This document shows positions 1 through 11,060 of a stretch of DNA of 64,000 nucleotides, piece by piece. The stretch comes from Areca catechu (taxonomy: Eukaryota; Streptophyta; Magnoliopsida; Arecales; Arecaceae), in NCBI GenBank assembly GCA_021397845.1, contig CM038048.1:30068727-30132726 (forward strand), given 5' to 3'. The notes under the pieces were generated by a model. That model searched no databases, was not told the origin of the DNA, and saw only the letters and a program-made list of their open reading frames with translations. The translations under genes were made by a program, and so were the position numbers. Numbering within the stretch: the stretch's first letter is position 1; every line of letters begins with the position of its first letter.

Positions 1-632
1 TTCTGCTGAAGTGTCCTAGGTACAGAAAAGTTATTTTCAATACCTTTTCCATTATAAAAGCTTTCAAAATCCTAATTTTCAAATTCAGTTTCATAATCAC
101 TACGAATGCAAACAACTGAAACACCTTTTTCATTTTAAACTTTTCGATAAAACTTTGTCAATACATAAAATGACTCATCTTTATGTGCTAGAATGAAAAC
201 CCATGTAAATCTTGAAAAATCATCCACTATGACTAATACATATATCTTGCCTCCTAGACTGGATGTTCTAGTTAGTCCAAAGATATCCATATGATGTAGT
301 TCTAGTAGCCTACTAGTAGTTACAAAACCTTTAGATTTGAAAGAGGTTTTAACTTGTTTTCTAAATTGACATGCTTGGTAAACTCTATCTTTTTCAAAAC
401 AAAGTTCAGGCAAATCTCTAACTAAATTTTTTTTGTAAAGTTTTAAAAGTAGATACATACTAGCATGCCCTAATCTTTTATGCCAAAGCCAACTAGTTTC
501 ATCTTTAGTAGAATTCATTGCAACAAGGCATTCTCCATTAGACAAAGATAGATCATCTAAATCTACCAAATAAATATTACCATGCCTTCTTCCAATAAAT
601 TGTACTCCATTTTTATTTGGACTAGCAATCAT
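1..632 (-). pseudogene. copia pol remnant: GAG-pre-integrase and integrase core
   Basis: The frame 632-135 runs through the zinc-binding GAG-pre-integrase segment (WHKRLGHAS, then a C-x2-Q-type remnant, QACQFRKQ) into the integrase core. The first catalytic Asp is in HHMDIFG and the downstream motif VDDFSRFTWVF is clear. Below 135 the frame shifts, and the second catalytic Asp region (IRSDYETEFEN) is readable to about position 60. The second Cys of the usual CxxC is replaced by Gln-Phe here. Homologous to 59720-60310 of element G. It would integrate cDNA if intact, but frameshifts make it a dead copy. Confidence 0.8.
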
Positions 633-696
633 TCAATAAGATGATTTAAAAATAACTTGAAAACCTTTATCGCAAAATTGACTCATACTTAAAAGA

Positions 697-924
697 TTAT
701 GCTTTAAAACCTTCAACTAACAGTACATTGCTAATACAACTAAAAGGAATAATGTGAACCTTACCAATACCAATGATTTTTTTTTTACCATTATCCTCGA
801 AGGTCACACTTCTTCCATTCATTGCTTCAAGAGAAGTGAATTGCTTCACATCTCCCATCATGTGCCTTGAGTAACCACTATCAAGATACCAAAGTCTTTT
901 GTTCTTCTTGGTTGCAAGATACAC
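697..924 (-). pseudogene. copia aspartic protease remnant
   Basis: The minus-strand frame contains LWYLDSGYSRHMMGD. The catalytic D-S-G triad is encoded at 882-874 and is followed by the typical VTFEDNGKKKIIGIGKV and NVLLVEGF segments of plant Ty1-copia proteases. The active-site triplet is intact, but the open frame is only about 75 codons and is separated from gag and integrase by stops. Family role: processing of the Gag-Pol polyprotein in the virus-like particle. The equivalent in element G is at 60440-60700. Confidence 0.75.
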
Positions 925-954
925 TTGTAATAAAAATCAAGCTTTTTTTTTTGG

Positions 955-2654
955 TACCCAAGCAAACTTGGGTCCTTTAGGGTTAGCACTTAAAATGGTT
1001 CCTTTTGGAATCTAAACTTTTTCGAAAGAATTAATTTTTTTCAAATTGCACTGAAAAGATTTATGACCTTGCTTTTTATATAAAAAACATATTATGCTAG
1101 ATGATGCAGGTACAAAAGGTTTTTAAAATATTTTTGTTGCCTTTGAGGTCTATAACCTAATCCTGCTTTGTTGAAAATGGCTCTTTGGCTATTTAAAAGT
1201 AGGTTAATTTTTCTGAACTATAGATAAATTTTTCAACAAAAGGCTTCATTTTATCAAGTTCATTTTTGTACTTTTTATTTCTAATTCTAAATCTTTACTT
1301 TTCTTTAAGAGATCACCATTTGAAATGATAGTTTTGGATCTTTTTAAAGCTTCATTTTTCATTGTCAATGCATTGTTTTTCTTTTCTAAAATATCTAGTT
1401 TAGTTTTCAAATCACTAACTTCATTTAATAAAGAATTATTTTCATGAGAAAAACTATTTGCATGCTTTTTTAATCTTTTATTTTCAGATAAAAAAATTTA
1501 TAATCATGCATAAGTTCATCAAAGGCATTTCTCAATTCATCAAAAGTAAAATCTACTTCTGTATCAGAACTTACCTTATCTTGCTCTTGATGTGCCATGA
1601 GACAAAGATTTACAATTTCTATCTCCTCTTCTTCAGAACTAGAGTCCTCGCTATCACTCCAGGTGGCCATCATTGCCTTTTTCCTTAACTTCTTCCTTGA
1701 CTTCTTTAGGAGAGGACAATCGAATTTGTTGTATCCCGGCTTCTTATACTCGAAGCATGTAGGTATCTCCTCCTTTTCTTTTTCTTTCTCTTTCTCTTTC
1801 TCTTTTCCCTTTTCTTTGGTTGATTGGAATTTCTTCTTGCAAGGGAACTTCCTCCTTTACATGAATCTTTTAAATTTTCTAGTAAGAAGAGCTTCTTCAT
1901 TTTCATCTTCTTCTTTGGACTCATCAATTTAGGATTCTTCTTATATATTTGATTTGAATGCAATCCCCTTTTTCTTCTTATCCATGTCCATTGACTTTTG
2001 CTTCAAATTTAGCTTATAAGTCATGAGTGATCTAACCAGCTGCTCCAATGGTAGCTTGTCAACGTCTTTTGCTTTTTGGATGGCGGTCACCTTCAGATCC
2101 CATGATGTTGGAAGTGACCTGAGGATTTTATTCACAAGATCAGCATTAGTCTTTACTTTTCCTAGACTTCTCATTCCATTTACAATATTTGTAAATCTAG
2201 TGCACATGTCAGTGATAGACTCATTAGGTTCCATTCGGAACATTTCATAAGTGTGCACTAACATGTTCACCTTAGTATTCTTCACTTGATCGGTACCCTC
2301 ATGGGTAACTTCAAGTGTGTCCCATATTTCTTTGGCTGAAGTGCAAGTAGATATCCTATTGAATTCACTAAGATCTAATGCACAATAAAAAAGATTCATT
2401 GCCTTAGTATTGATCTCAGATTATTCAATGTCATTTTCATCCCAATCCTCTTTGAGCTTTGGGATGGAAACACCATTAACCACAACTGAAAGAATATGTT
2501 GACCTTTATCAACTACTCTCCATAAGTTATAATCAATAGAATGTATATAAATCCTCATCCTAGTTTTCCAATATCTATAATTTGATCCATTGAAAAATGA
2601 AGGTCTATTTTAAACTTGTCCCTCAACTACACCAGTACCAATAGGGGCTGCCAT
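955..2654 (-). pseudogene. SIRE-type gag remnant with coiled coil and decayed zinc knuckle
   Basis: The start is placed at the ATG read at 2654, 44 bases after the PBS. It is followed by the conserved opening MAAPIGTGVVEGQ and then a Gln-to-stop change. The capsid part (2399-1941; NLFYCALDLSEFNRI, AKEIWDTLEVTHEGT) is a UBN2-type copia gag. A Lys/Glu-rich stretch follows, then a knuckle whose second Cys and His are both changed to Tyr (CFEYKKPGYNKFDC, about 1755-1710). Then come the acidic SDSEDSSSEEEE segment (about 1660-1620) and a coiled-coil tail. Frames are broken several times. Homologous to 60723-62618. Confidence 0.8.
1766..1817. repeat. pyrimidine-rich simple repeat
   Basis: Degenerate CTTTTT/CTTTCT tract. 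On the minus strand it encodes a Lys/Arg/Glu-rich run inside the gag remnant, and it has probably slipped and helped break the frame. Confidence 0.7.
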
Positions 2655-2697
2655 AGATTTTTACTCAAGGTAGTAAAGCCTATAAATTGAGAACAGG

Positions 2698-2709
2698 GCT
2701 CTAATACCA
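2698..2709 (-). promoter_or_regulatory. primer binding site (initiator tRNA-Met type)
   Basis: On the minus strand the sequence reads TGGTATTAGAGC, one change from the usual TGGTATCAGAGC. It sits two bases inside the 5' LTR end at 2712, the normal position for minus-strand cDNA priming. Confidence 0.85.
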
Positions 2710-2711
2710 CT

Positions 2712-4268
2712 TGTTGCCCAGTAAGCAACCCAAGAGGGGGGGTGAATTGGGTGTCTAAAAATTATTACTTGATGCAATGCAATAGTATGTGAACCAATCC
2801 AACAATTAAACAAGTACTATGAATTCAATTGAAATGCTCTTGAGTAAATGTGCAGCAAAAAAATAAAGTAATAAAAGTAAGAGCAATAAGAGGAGACAAG
2901 CAACCACAAACACAATGAAGTATAGTGGTTCGGTGCTATCCAATGCACCTACATCTACTCCACAAGATCCCCTTGAAAATTCACTATAATCACTACTGGT
3001 TACAACCGATTAGTTTTCCGGGCATACTAATCAAAACCCGACTTCTTTTCACGAGGCTCATATGTCAAAATCTCACTTGGTTTTATGGGCTAACCAAGAA
3101 TCTAAATGGTTTTAAGGCTCACCACTAACCTCCCTTGGTTTTTTGGGCTAACCATGAACCTAATTGGTTTTCAAAGGCTCACCAATAACCTCCTTTGGTT
3201 TTGTAATAGACTAACCAAGAACCCTTACAACAAACAAGTTTTGAAGTAGAGAAACAATAAAAGCTTTATAATAAAAAGCAGGTATCTCTTTGAAGCTCGA
3301 TGTTGTGACGATTTCAACTTGATGAAGCCTCTTTGATTGCTTAAGAATGGTTGATCTTTAATGCTCTTGAAGACTCTTGAATGCTTGGAGGCTTGCTTTT
3401 AATTGAGAGTAGGTGAACTTCAAAGAATAGGAGTGAATGCTCTCTTTTCTTCTCTCTTGGATATTTTTTTTTTCAATAACTTCAATAATTATCATTTTGA
3501 TTTGATTTTGAGCATATAAATACCTTCTCAAGGCCTCAAATCTGGTTTCTAGCAATTAGACATGAAAAACTAGCTATTGGGGGTGAAAAGAGACAAGTTA
3601 TGCGTTTGAAAAACTAACCATTACTGTTTCCAGAACTTCATGTGTCAACACTTCAGGCTATGAGTCGACACTTCAGGTTGACACTTGAACTTCTTGAGTC
3701 GACATCCAGTTCAAATATCTTCAATTTGGCTTTTTGAAAATCTCAGATGTGTCGATACTTCTTCAGGTGAGTCGACACTTTGAGTCGACATTTCGCATCC
3801 ATGTGTCGACACTTCTGCAGTTCTTCATCTTCAGCAAGTTCTGTCACTTAAAAATCTTAGGTGATGAGTTAATCCATGTGTCAACACTTTGAGTCCATGT
3901 GTTGACACTTCAGCCATGACATCTGAAACTTTCTTTGCATATCGGCTTGAGTCGATACTTCACTATCATGTGTTGACACTTGGTGTCATGTGTCGACACT
4001 TTGAATCGATACCTCACTGAGATCTTCACAAAGATACTTAAACTTGTGCTAAATCAAATTTATATTTTACTCAAGTATCCATTCAAGCAAACTTTGATTG
4101 TTCAACTCTTCTTTGAGCAGATCTTTCATCTAAACTTGGCTTCTTCAATTAAACAATCTTTTTCAAGTTTATGAGCATCTTTTTCTATAAACACACTTCA
4201 AGGAAATCATTAGTACTTAACTTATACTTAACCATTTTGCTTATCATCAAAATCAATAATGGAGTCAA
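2712..4268 (-). repeat. 5' LTR of the left SIRE-like element
   Basis: The plus-strand reading starts TGTTGCCCAGTAAGC and ends near GGAGTCA at about 4267, about 1557 bp. This matches the 1549-bp LTR at 52935-54483. Both begin TGTTGCC, carry the AAGAGGGGGGTGAATTGGG block near the 3' (U5) end and contain GGTTCGGTGC or a near variant. It holds a cluster of GTCGACACTT-like motifs (3642-4017) and a weak TATA-like box (3513-3522). The far end is fixed only by homology, so allow a few bases of error. Confidence 0.8.
3642..4017. repeat. cluster of GTCGACACTT-like motifs in U3
   Basis: About fourteen near copies of GAGTCGACACTT or TGTGTCGACACTT occur at irregular spacing, all in the same orientation, with a palindromic GTCGAC core. 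The cluster lies 250-625 nt from the LTR start in the element's own orientation, just upstream of the TATA-like box. Clusters of related motifs occupy the same place in the LTRs at 49766-51139 and 52935-54483. Confidence 0.75.
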
Positions 4269-4299
4269 AAACCTTAGTCACTAATCATGCATAGTATAT

Positions 4300-4735
4300 G
4301 ATTGAATTGATTGAGCACCTGAGTAAACTTAGTTTTCCCGTGTAGAATAATTGAGAAGGATGTGATCCTTAATCCTTTGTCGAAGTCCTATATTGACTTC
4401 CTTGATCATTATAAAATGAATAGGCTTGCAATAAACTACCATGCTCTATTGGGATTATTGCAGACATATGAAAAGGATCATTAGCTCCATAAGGGGTTGG
4501 TGAATGTAGTGGAAGGTTTGACAAGGTATTGTCCCTTTAAGAAAGGGAAGAAGAAAAGTAAGAAAAATATGCAAAATGCTCAGTGGTGACTATACCAAGT
4601 TAGACCAAGAAGGTCAAGGCTGACCAAACTCAAGCTGTATGCTTCTACTGTAAGAAGCAAGGATACTGGAAGAGAAATTGTCCTCTTTACATTATCTCAC
4701 TGAACTTAAATAAGCCAAGGAAGAAGAAGAACTAA
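4300..4735 (+). pseudogene. element D gag C-terminal remnant with zinc knuckle
   Basis: The translation is broken but shows a UBN2-type gag tail, a Lys-rich segment (KKGKKKSKKN) and the knuckle CFYCKKQGYWKRNC at about 4638-4680. The knuckle has the C-x2-C-x4-H-x4-C spacing, but the His position is Tyr. The corresponding knuckle of element C (38698-38740) is even more decayed. Nucleic-acid binding in the particle would be its role. Multiple stops. Confidence 0.7.
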
Positions 4736-4789
4736 TAAGGCATTACTGGACAAGGTAATTATATGCTAACATCTTATAATTTTTCTATT

Positions 4790-5993
4790 TGCGATACTAC
4801 TACCTGGATATTAGATATTGAAAGCCCTATTAATATTTATAATTTGTTATAGTGACTTTAGGTCAGTAGAAGATTCAAAGATGGCAAGAAATTCCTGAAT
4901 GTGAGACATGGAAGATTTATTCCAATTCTAGCTATCGAAATAATTAAGCTTGTTTTTGATACTAGTGTCATTATTTTTGATGATTATCACATTATCCTAG
5001 ATTTTTGTTGAATGTGATCTCTTTAGACCTTTTGGCCAAAAATGGTTATTATTTATCAATAAAAGTAGTTACTATGATATTATTATGAATGGTGTTACTA
5101 TAATGCATAGACAACTGAAGAATGATATTTAGATATTATCATAGCTTGTAAATGTAATGTACACATCCAACAATTGCCTTAGGATAGACAATATATCTAA
5201 TATCTATATTTGGCATTTTAGACTAGGTCATATCAACAAAAATAGGATGAACATGTTATCTAAAGAGAGAATCCTCGAGATTAATGATTTTGAATCATTG
5301 CCGACCTATTAATCCTGTTTTCTTGAAAAGATGACTAAGTCAATTTTTACTAGAAAGAGTAAAATAGCCACTAAGGTTCTGAATCTAATACATAGTGATA
5401 TATGTAGACCCATGAACACTTCAGCTATAGGTGGATATCACTACTTCATCATGTTTATTGATAACCTATTGAGATATGGGGACATCTACTTAATGAAATA
5501 TAAGTCTGAGTCATTTGAGATGTTCAAACAATTTCATAATATTGTAGAGAAACAAACTGGCAAGTATATTAAAATCCTTCAATTTGATTGAGGAGGTGAA
5601 TATCTTAACAATGAGTTTATGACATATTTAGAATAAAATGAGATTCTCTTATAATGGATACTTCCTGGGACATCTCAGCATAGTGGAGTGTTTGAAAGGA
5701 GGTATAGAACTTTGTTAGACATAGCTCGGTCCATGATGGGGTTTGCAAGTTTGTCTATCTCTTTTTGGGATATGCACTAATGACAGCTTGCTACATTCTA
5801 AATAGAGTTCCTAGCAAGTCAATAAACAAAAAGCCATATGAAATATGGATAGTGCGTAAGCTGGTACTCTTATACCTTAGGGTCTTGGGATGTCCAGCTT
5901 ATATCAAACATTTGAAAATGGATAAGTTTGGACATAGGTCTAATAGGTGTACATTTGCAGGGTCTCCAAAGAAAACTAAGGGTTATTCTTTCT
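4790..5993 (+). pseudogene. element D protease and integrase remnant
   Basis: The protease catalytic triplet region reads WILDIESPINIYN (Asp at 4814), so the expected D-T-G is D-I-E and the enzyme is dead. GAG-pre-integrase follows at about 5207-5350 (IYIWHFRLGHINKNR). The integrase core runs from 5331: first Asp in HSDICRPM, second in LQFD-stop-GGEY at about 5585, and Glu in GTSQHSGVFERRYRTLL at about 5670-5715. The 5765-6013 frame holds the tail (ACYILNRVPSKSINKKPYEIW). The sequence after KGYSF belongs to the inserted LTR. Confidence 0.8.
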
Positions 5994-6707
5994 GTTGGGT
6001 TTCAGTGATGTAACAGAAGGATGGATTTCAAAATTTTCATTTTGAAACTCCAAAGCAACTTGAAACCCTAAGCCCAAGATCCCATACTCATTACAATTAA
6101 CAAGTCATTCAATTAGAATTTGGAAAAATACCTGGAATGCTAATTCCTTCTTTCCACTAGGCACACAAGTGCATGCCCTCTAGAGGTGATCCACACAAGA
6201 ATTGATCCTAGGAAGCACTCCTTAGCAGGTTGCTTAAACCACTGGGACTCTTCACTTTGGCCTTTCTTCCTTTGACAGCCTCTCCTTCCTTGCTCAGACC
6301 CTTACCCTCTAGTAGAGCACTTTGAGCCCTCTCCAAAATCTCTCTTCACTATCTTTTTCACTTCCTTTTTCACATCCTAAACCCTTGTCTTAAAATAGTG
6401 AACTTGTCTTAAGACAAGACCTAAGTTCTAACAAGGGAAGGAAGAGACAAGGAGAGTGTGGCAGAGTGTGAGTGTAAGAATGTAGGAAAGAAAGGATGAA
6501 ATTAGATACCCATCAGCCTAAACACTGATGGCTATTTATAGGAGATGGAGAGGTGCCAGATAAGCCTTATCATCAGTCTTTGATCTGTCCAAACATAGAT
6601 CATATAAGACCCTTCACTAAGAAGGAGTCTTATCTTGAAGTACCATGTCCCTTCTTGCACCAAGAGACAAGACTTTTTGTCTCTTCAATTCCTAGCTGAA
6701 TTCTCCA
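5994..6707 (-). repeat. solo or truncated copia LTR inserted in element D
   Basis: Read on the minus strand it begins TGGAGAATTCAGC and ends CACTGAAACCCAACA, so it has TG...CA termini and is about 714 bp. It contains a TATA box (CTATAAATAGCC on the minus strand, around 6530). Its 3' part aligns with the R/U5 part of the element C LTR (around 36640-36829): GCATACACTTGT-like, TTGTTAATT and GGGTTTCAA blocks occur in the same order. It is a shorter relative of that family, or a truncated copy. E1 abuts its right edge exactly. Confidence 0.6.
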
Positions 6708-7176
6708 TGATAATTATATATAAAAGTATTAATCATTAAATTATCTTTATTTAAAATTTATACTTTTATATATCATTGATATGAAAGAAGATCATCAATG
6801 AGTAGAGTTCGATTTATGGAGCCCAATGGCGCAAACCGGATCCAAATCGGAGTTCATATGTGCCTATAGTCAATTTTAGAAGGAATTTAGCATGGATTTC
6901 AAAGCAGCATGACTTTTGGAACATCCTTTATCTAGCTTACAGCCGGTCCACCATGGATTGGCTGAATGGTCCACCGCACGCTCCCAGGTCCATGGCTGCC
7001 ATGGCTAATGGTCCATGGAGTAGGACCGTGGACCACAAAGCTCTGTTTGAGCCTAAATTCATCGGAGAGATGCCCCCACCACAACCTAACCCATCGAAAC
7101 CTCTACCGCAGGTTGGAGAGACCCCTTTTGGCCATAAAATGGTCAAAAACTGACCATCTTCACCGTTTCATCTTCT

Positions 7177-7551
7177 TTGTCTCATCTTAACCATTCAAAG
7201 CTACCCATTACTGCCGGGAAGCCTTCTTCTGCCATCGCAGCCACCGCCCGATCCACCCCCTTTGCCCGGAGAAGTCATCAAAGCTACCAAAAGACCCCTT
7301 CTACCATGGAGCTGTCGGTCCTCCTCATCTTCATAGTTCCATTTCACCATCGACAGATCTTCTATCGAAACTGCCTGAAGCCTCCCATTGCTGCTAGCCA
7401 CATCCCACCGCCACCTCCTAGTCACCATCACCAGCAGCCCAAGGTGACCCCTCATTGGTCTGGCACCATCGTCTCTTCACTATTCTTCGCCTACGATGCT
7501 GAGCCAAGACCCACAGTTCACCGACCTTCCTCCTATTCTACTCCAAACTGA
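7177..7551 (+). other. LTR-borne reading frame, Pro/Ser/His-rich, probably non-coding
   Basis: A 124-codon frame lies within the E1 5' LTR. The 3' LTR copy keeps a shorter version (15924-16184) with matching segments such as STMELSVL and AASHIPPPP. The composition (Pro, Ser, His, Thr) reflects CCA/CAC-rich DNA, and no domain is visible. Two LTRs of one element start identical, so this conservation is weak evidence for function. I list it because E2's LTRs hold a comparable frame at the same relative place. Confidence 0.25.
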
Positions 7552-8565
7552 GCATCCTCAGCTAGTCCAAGTTTGGGTGAATCTTTTAATGGTCCTTCTT
7601 CTATTTACTTGGGATTCCATGATAGAGGTGCTATCGATTCCTTCTCACCACTGCTGTTGAAAGATAATGATTAGAGTTTGAGTTTTAAAGTTTCACCAAA
7701 TCATGGAGATGGTTGGGAGATGGTTGGATGAGTGCGATTTTGCAACGGATAGTTCTAATAGAGCGGAGATTGGTTGAGCGGATCGTGATAGAAAACCACA
7801 GCTATTTCCACGTGGGCAAGATGCGTCTCTTCCCACCTATTTAAAGAGCACCATCTCTTCGCTATGGGATGATCTTTTCTGATCCCTTCCACCAACTCTC
7901 TATCTTACTTCCATTCCACACTCTTTACTCTCCGCATTCCATCCCACTCTGCATTCCATCCCACTTCCATCCACTTCCATTTGTCCAATCCAATTCCCGT
8001 ATTCTGAACCATCTGCGAAGCTGATGTCTAGGTCCAACTGGAAGTTGAAGATGCTGGCCAGAAAATCCATGGAAGGCTGAATCATACTTCTTGGGGTTTA
8101 ACTATAGTACCTGGCATAGGGGGTTTAGCTTTATTTTAATCTTTTGTACTTGACCTTTTATAAAATAAAATATAGAGTTTCTTTTCAAAATTTTTATGAG
8201 TCTTTATTTAATTCTTATTAGGCATAGTTTACTTTCTTGGGACAAGATGTATTCAATAGGTACAGTTTGTACTCTTGGAATAAATTCTCTAAAAAGGATT
8301 TTTATCACTTGTATGCATATCATTTCTGACTAATCTATATTTCAGGAGAACAGGCCGTGATAGGATAAGTACGGGTCGTGATCGCCAAAAATAGATTATA
8401 TCTAGATCAGAGCATACAGATCATTTACATAGAAGTGGAGTGTCAGCAACCTAGCAAGTAACCTGTTGGAATTTCAAGATTCTAATCTATTGCATTTATG
8501 CTCTTTCGTTATCTATCTTAGTCAGTTAATTATAGTTAATTTCTTCTAATCATCATAATTTCTTT

Positions 8566-8567
<2 letters not shown>

Positions 8568-8603
<36 letters not shown>
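8568..8603. repeat. (AT)n microsatellite
   Basis: Uninterrupted alternating AT tract near the 3' end of the E1 5' LTR. Confidence 0.95.
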
Positions 8604-8606
<3 letters not shown>

Positions 8607-8723
8607 GTAAAAAGTTCAAAATAATGGTTGAAGGTTCATGTGGATTCGACCTTTACTCCTGCTATTCTACCTAGAATAATAGATTTAATGTAATTTAAAT
8701 TGATGAGTAGCGATACGCATCAG

Positions 8724-8746
8724 ATTTTTGGCACTGTTGCCGGGAA
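8724..8746 (+). promoter_or_regulatory. E1 PBS region
   Basis: ATTTTTGGCACTGTTGCCGG immediately follows the LTR end (CATCA at 8722). E2 has TTTTTGGCACCGTTATCGG at the same place. The type is that of Athila/Tat plant Ty3 elements. Confidence 0.75.
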
Positions 8747-8757
8747 CTTTTGGCATT

Positions 8758-9898
8758 ATTTTGAAAGAAAAAAATCAAAAAAAAATTCAAAAATAAAAAA
8801 AAATTCGAGTTTCAAAAATTCGAGTTTCAAAAATTTAAATTTCAAAATGAAAAATTTGAAAATTCAAAAAATAAAAATAAACAATTAATAGTTCATATTT
8901 TTCAATCTTGAGTGCCTTGACACAAGGTTGCCTTGGCATAACTGAAAAGTTATGTTGAATGGATGTCCTAGGGTACAAAAATATTGAATAATAATAAAAA
9001 AAGAGTTGTACTATTTGCTTCCAATTTTTAGATTGACTTAGGTAAATTTACTTTTTTGCAAAATCAAAAAAAATTTACCCTGACATCTCATAATTTATCA
9101 GGGAATTAGAAACTTAATCACCAATTTTTTTTTAAAAAAAAGTAATTATATTATTTTTGTTTGTGTAATAACTTTTAGTTTGGACATTTTGTTTATTGCA
9201 TCCATTTCTCCATAATTCACTTTAAGGGCATAACCTAATTAATCAGATAAGGTGGGGAGTTCCACACCCTTCCTTAGCGCATAAACCACCATCCAGCATT
9301 TGCACTGACCTAAGCCTTTAACTCTAAAATCAATTAGACGTCAACCCTAGGAATTTCGAGCTTAATAGGACAAGGGAACCCCAGAGTTGGATCGAGTTCA
9401 GGTCAGTTAATTCCTTGGTGTCTAAGGCAAGTGGTTCAGGGACAAGAGCCCAAAGGAAGGTGGTTCTTTAATTGATTTTGTTTGCTTACCTGGCCAATTT
9501 TAATTTGTGTCTAAGGTAAGCAACGGGGGGACCCCCACCAACGTTACACTTACTGGCTGAGTCAGTTAATTGGTCTTGAGCTTGGAGTGCTCGAAGGTAA
9601 CCTTGGAATAGTTAGGAGATGTCTAGATTTAGGTTAACCCTAGGATAGAAGATTTTGATTGTTTTACTTATTTGAAAAAAAAAGAGATAATTAAAATAAA
9701 TTTTTTTTAGCCTAGGACTCTCCTAGGAATCATTCCTTTAAACATCTTCTCATTTTTTAAAATAATTTAATTTAAAAAAGTGTCAAAAAAATGAATTGCT
9801 ATTTACTTTAAAAAAAATTAATTAAAAATTTTATTTTTAATTTAGGGATCGCTTAGGAGTCTTTTATTTAAAATATCCAACCATATACTAATTTCTTG
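8758..9898 (+). other. E1 leader: A-rich, non-coding
   Basis: An A-rich tract with a twice-repeated TTCGAGTTTCAAAAA (8764-8882) follows the PBS. Then comes an AT-rich leader with the stretch CTTCCTTAGCGCATAAACCACC, shared almost exactly with the E2 leader (23785-23815). The 62-codon frame at 8700-8888 is a by-product of the A-rich repeat. No gene seen. Confidence 0.6.
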
Positions 9899-10447
9899 AG
9901 TCTAGGTATGACCAAATTTATCAAGATCGAACTCATATGGCTTATAGACCAGGAAAAAATTTAAATTTTGATGCTTCAACCCAAGTTGGGCTCAATTAGA
10001 TTTTTCGTGGCAACCACACCTAGTAATTATCCCGATATCCCAAAGACCTTCGTTCACAGATGCTTCTTATTATGATCTACCTTATTCATATTGTCAACCT
10101 TTTCCTACTCCTTATAGCCTATCATTTCAAGAAAGATTTTATAAGCAATAGACCAGATTGGAAAAATTAGTCAGAACCCACCTCTTCCTCAGACTAACAT
10201 AGAAGTCGATAGATTTGCCTAATATCAACAACCAATCATGCCTCAGCAGCAATCTATTGATGAACTTAATCTACATGATTTGATTGAGGTAGAGAAACCA
10301 AACTGGTGGGATGAACTACTTCCATCATCATCCTACTCACCGATGACCCCCTTCCCAAGTGCCCTAAAATCATCACTTCCTTTTTATGAGACGGAAGAAG
10401 AAATTGATGATATGATGGAATTAGTTGAGGCTCCCAAGGAACCATAA
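9899..10447 (+). pseudogene. E1 gag-like remnant
   Basis: The segment YDQIYQDRTHMAYRPGKN and a later FRGNHT correspond to E2 24520-24650. Both are recognisable as decayed versions of the Athila/Tat Gag stretch around 'YNPGWRNHPNFSW'. The 10238-10447 frame (69 codons, PQQQSIDELN then WWDELLPSSSYSPM) matches E2 25090-25253 (WDEPISSLPYSPM), so the two elements share a common ancestral frame. Stops separate the pieces. No intact zinc knuckle is visible. Confidence 0.6.
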
Positions 10448-10510
10448 TAGAATAACATAGTAGGGGAAGCCATACCTCCTAGTTATCCTCAGAACTCATT
10501 AGATCCCTAT

Positions 10511-11060
10511 ATGGCTCAGTGTGAGATAGATGATTTTAATAAAGATGAAGATATCATAGGGAGGGATAACCTGTATGATACACCAATTTTCAAACCCACC
10601 CGACTTTTGATGGAACAAGTTAAGCCAACACCTAGCCCCCCAATATCTCCTCCATTAGATTTACTACTAGATTTAGAATTGACACCACTTCCTGTCACAC
10701 CTACTGTCACCCTACCAGTGATCTCTAATCAGGAAGACCTAATAGTTAGTGTTCTAAAGATGCATAGACAAGCTATTGGATGGGATGTTTATGAAATGAG
10801 GGATAATGATCTTAAAGAGTTTATAGCTAATTTTTCTATATTTGGTACTACTTTCGAAGATCGCCTCCAAAATCTATCTTTTATTTTGAAATAATGTATG
10901 GAGATAGACCAACAATTAACTTGGACAAAGTGCCATCAGGAAGGGATGATGTCAAGACACATCATACTTGAGAATGGGATTAGGGTAGACCTTTCTAGAG
11001 ATGAAAAATCTTTAACCTCCCACCCTCACTCTCAGCCCAATACACACAATCCCTTCCTAA
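10511..11060 (+). pseudogene. E1 pol remnant with an internal RT deletion
   Basis: The frame 10511-10894 ends VLKMHRQAIGWDVYEM, the pre-RT motif of Athila/Tat pol (HKKAIGW). It then runs directly into FIANFSIFGTTFEDRLQNL, the segment that normally carries the RT catalytic F-V-D-D-FSVFG. In full-length relatives roughly 170 residues lie between these motifs, so the fingers and palm of RT are missing. The catalytic Asp pair is also gone (ANF). After a stop, the ETNLVLNWEKCHF-like part continues to about 11000. E2 has the same junction at 25560-25640. Confidence 0.75.

Larger units (their letters stand above)
1..4268 (-). mobile_element. SIRE/Maximus-like Ty1-copia element, 5' part, cut by window edge
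   Basis: Read on the minus strand this is 5' LTR (4268 to 2712), PBS (2709 to 2698), gag (from 2654), protease (around 880) and the start of integrase, which leaves the window at base 1. The LTR ends, PBS position and gag sequence match the much better preserved element at 52935-64000, so both belong to one SIRE/Maximus-type lineage. Frames are broken by many stops and indels, so the copy is old and inactive. It interrupts the plus-strand copia remnant that begins at about 4269. The other TSD and the 3' LTR lie outside the window. Confidence 0.85.
4269..5993 (+). mobile_element. Ty1-copia element D, gag-to-integrase fragment
   Basis: Plus-strand remnant in normal copia order: gag tail, zinc knuckle, protease, GAG-pre-integrase, integrase. 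It stops abruptly at about 5993, after the integrase segment ending KKTKGYSF. The continuation (RT and RNase H) appears at about 19740, and the PPT plus 3' LTR start at 21240/32338. D is therefore one old element stretched across about 40 kb by later insertions. The left part of its gag and its 5' LTR are missing, lost at the junction with the SIRE-like LTR. Confidence 0.75.
6708..8722 (+). repeat. E1 5' LTR
   Basis: It starts TGATAATTATATATAAAAG and ends GATACGCATCA, 2015 bp. The 3' copy at 15455-16712 aligns with its first 1.27 kb. The middle (about 6950-7550) is a GC-richer, CACC/CATC-rich stretch. A TATTTAAAG box at 7837-7845 is a plausible TATA element, conserved in the 3' copy (around 16578). 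E2's LTR shares the start and general plan but is diverged in the middle. Confidence 0.85.

Noticed and set aside
3642..4017. CRISPR-like array of short repeats
   Set aside because: Repeats are degenerate and irregularly spaced, lie inside an LTR, and the genome is clearly plant-like. They are better explained as LTR promoter motifs.
8700..8888. 62-codon Lys/Asn-rich frame after the E1 PBS
   Set aside because: By-product of an A-rich leader repeat; no homology pattern, and it starts inside the LTR.
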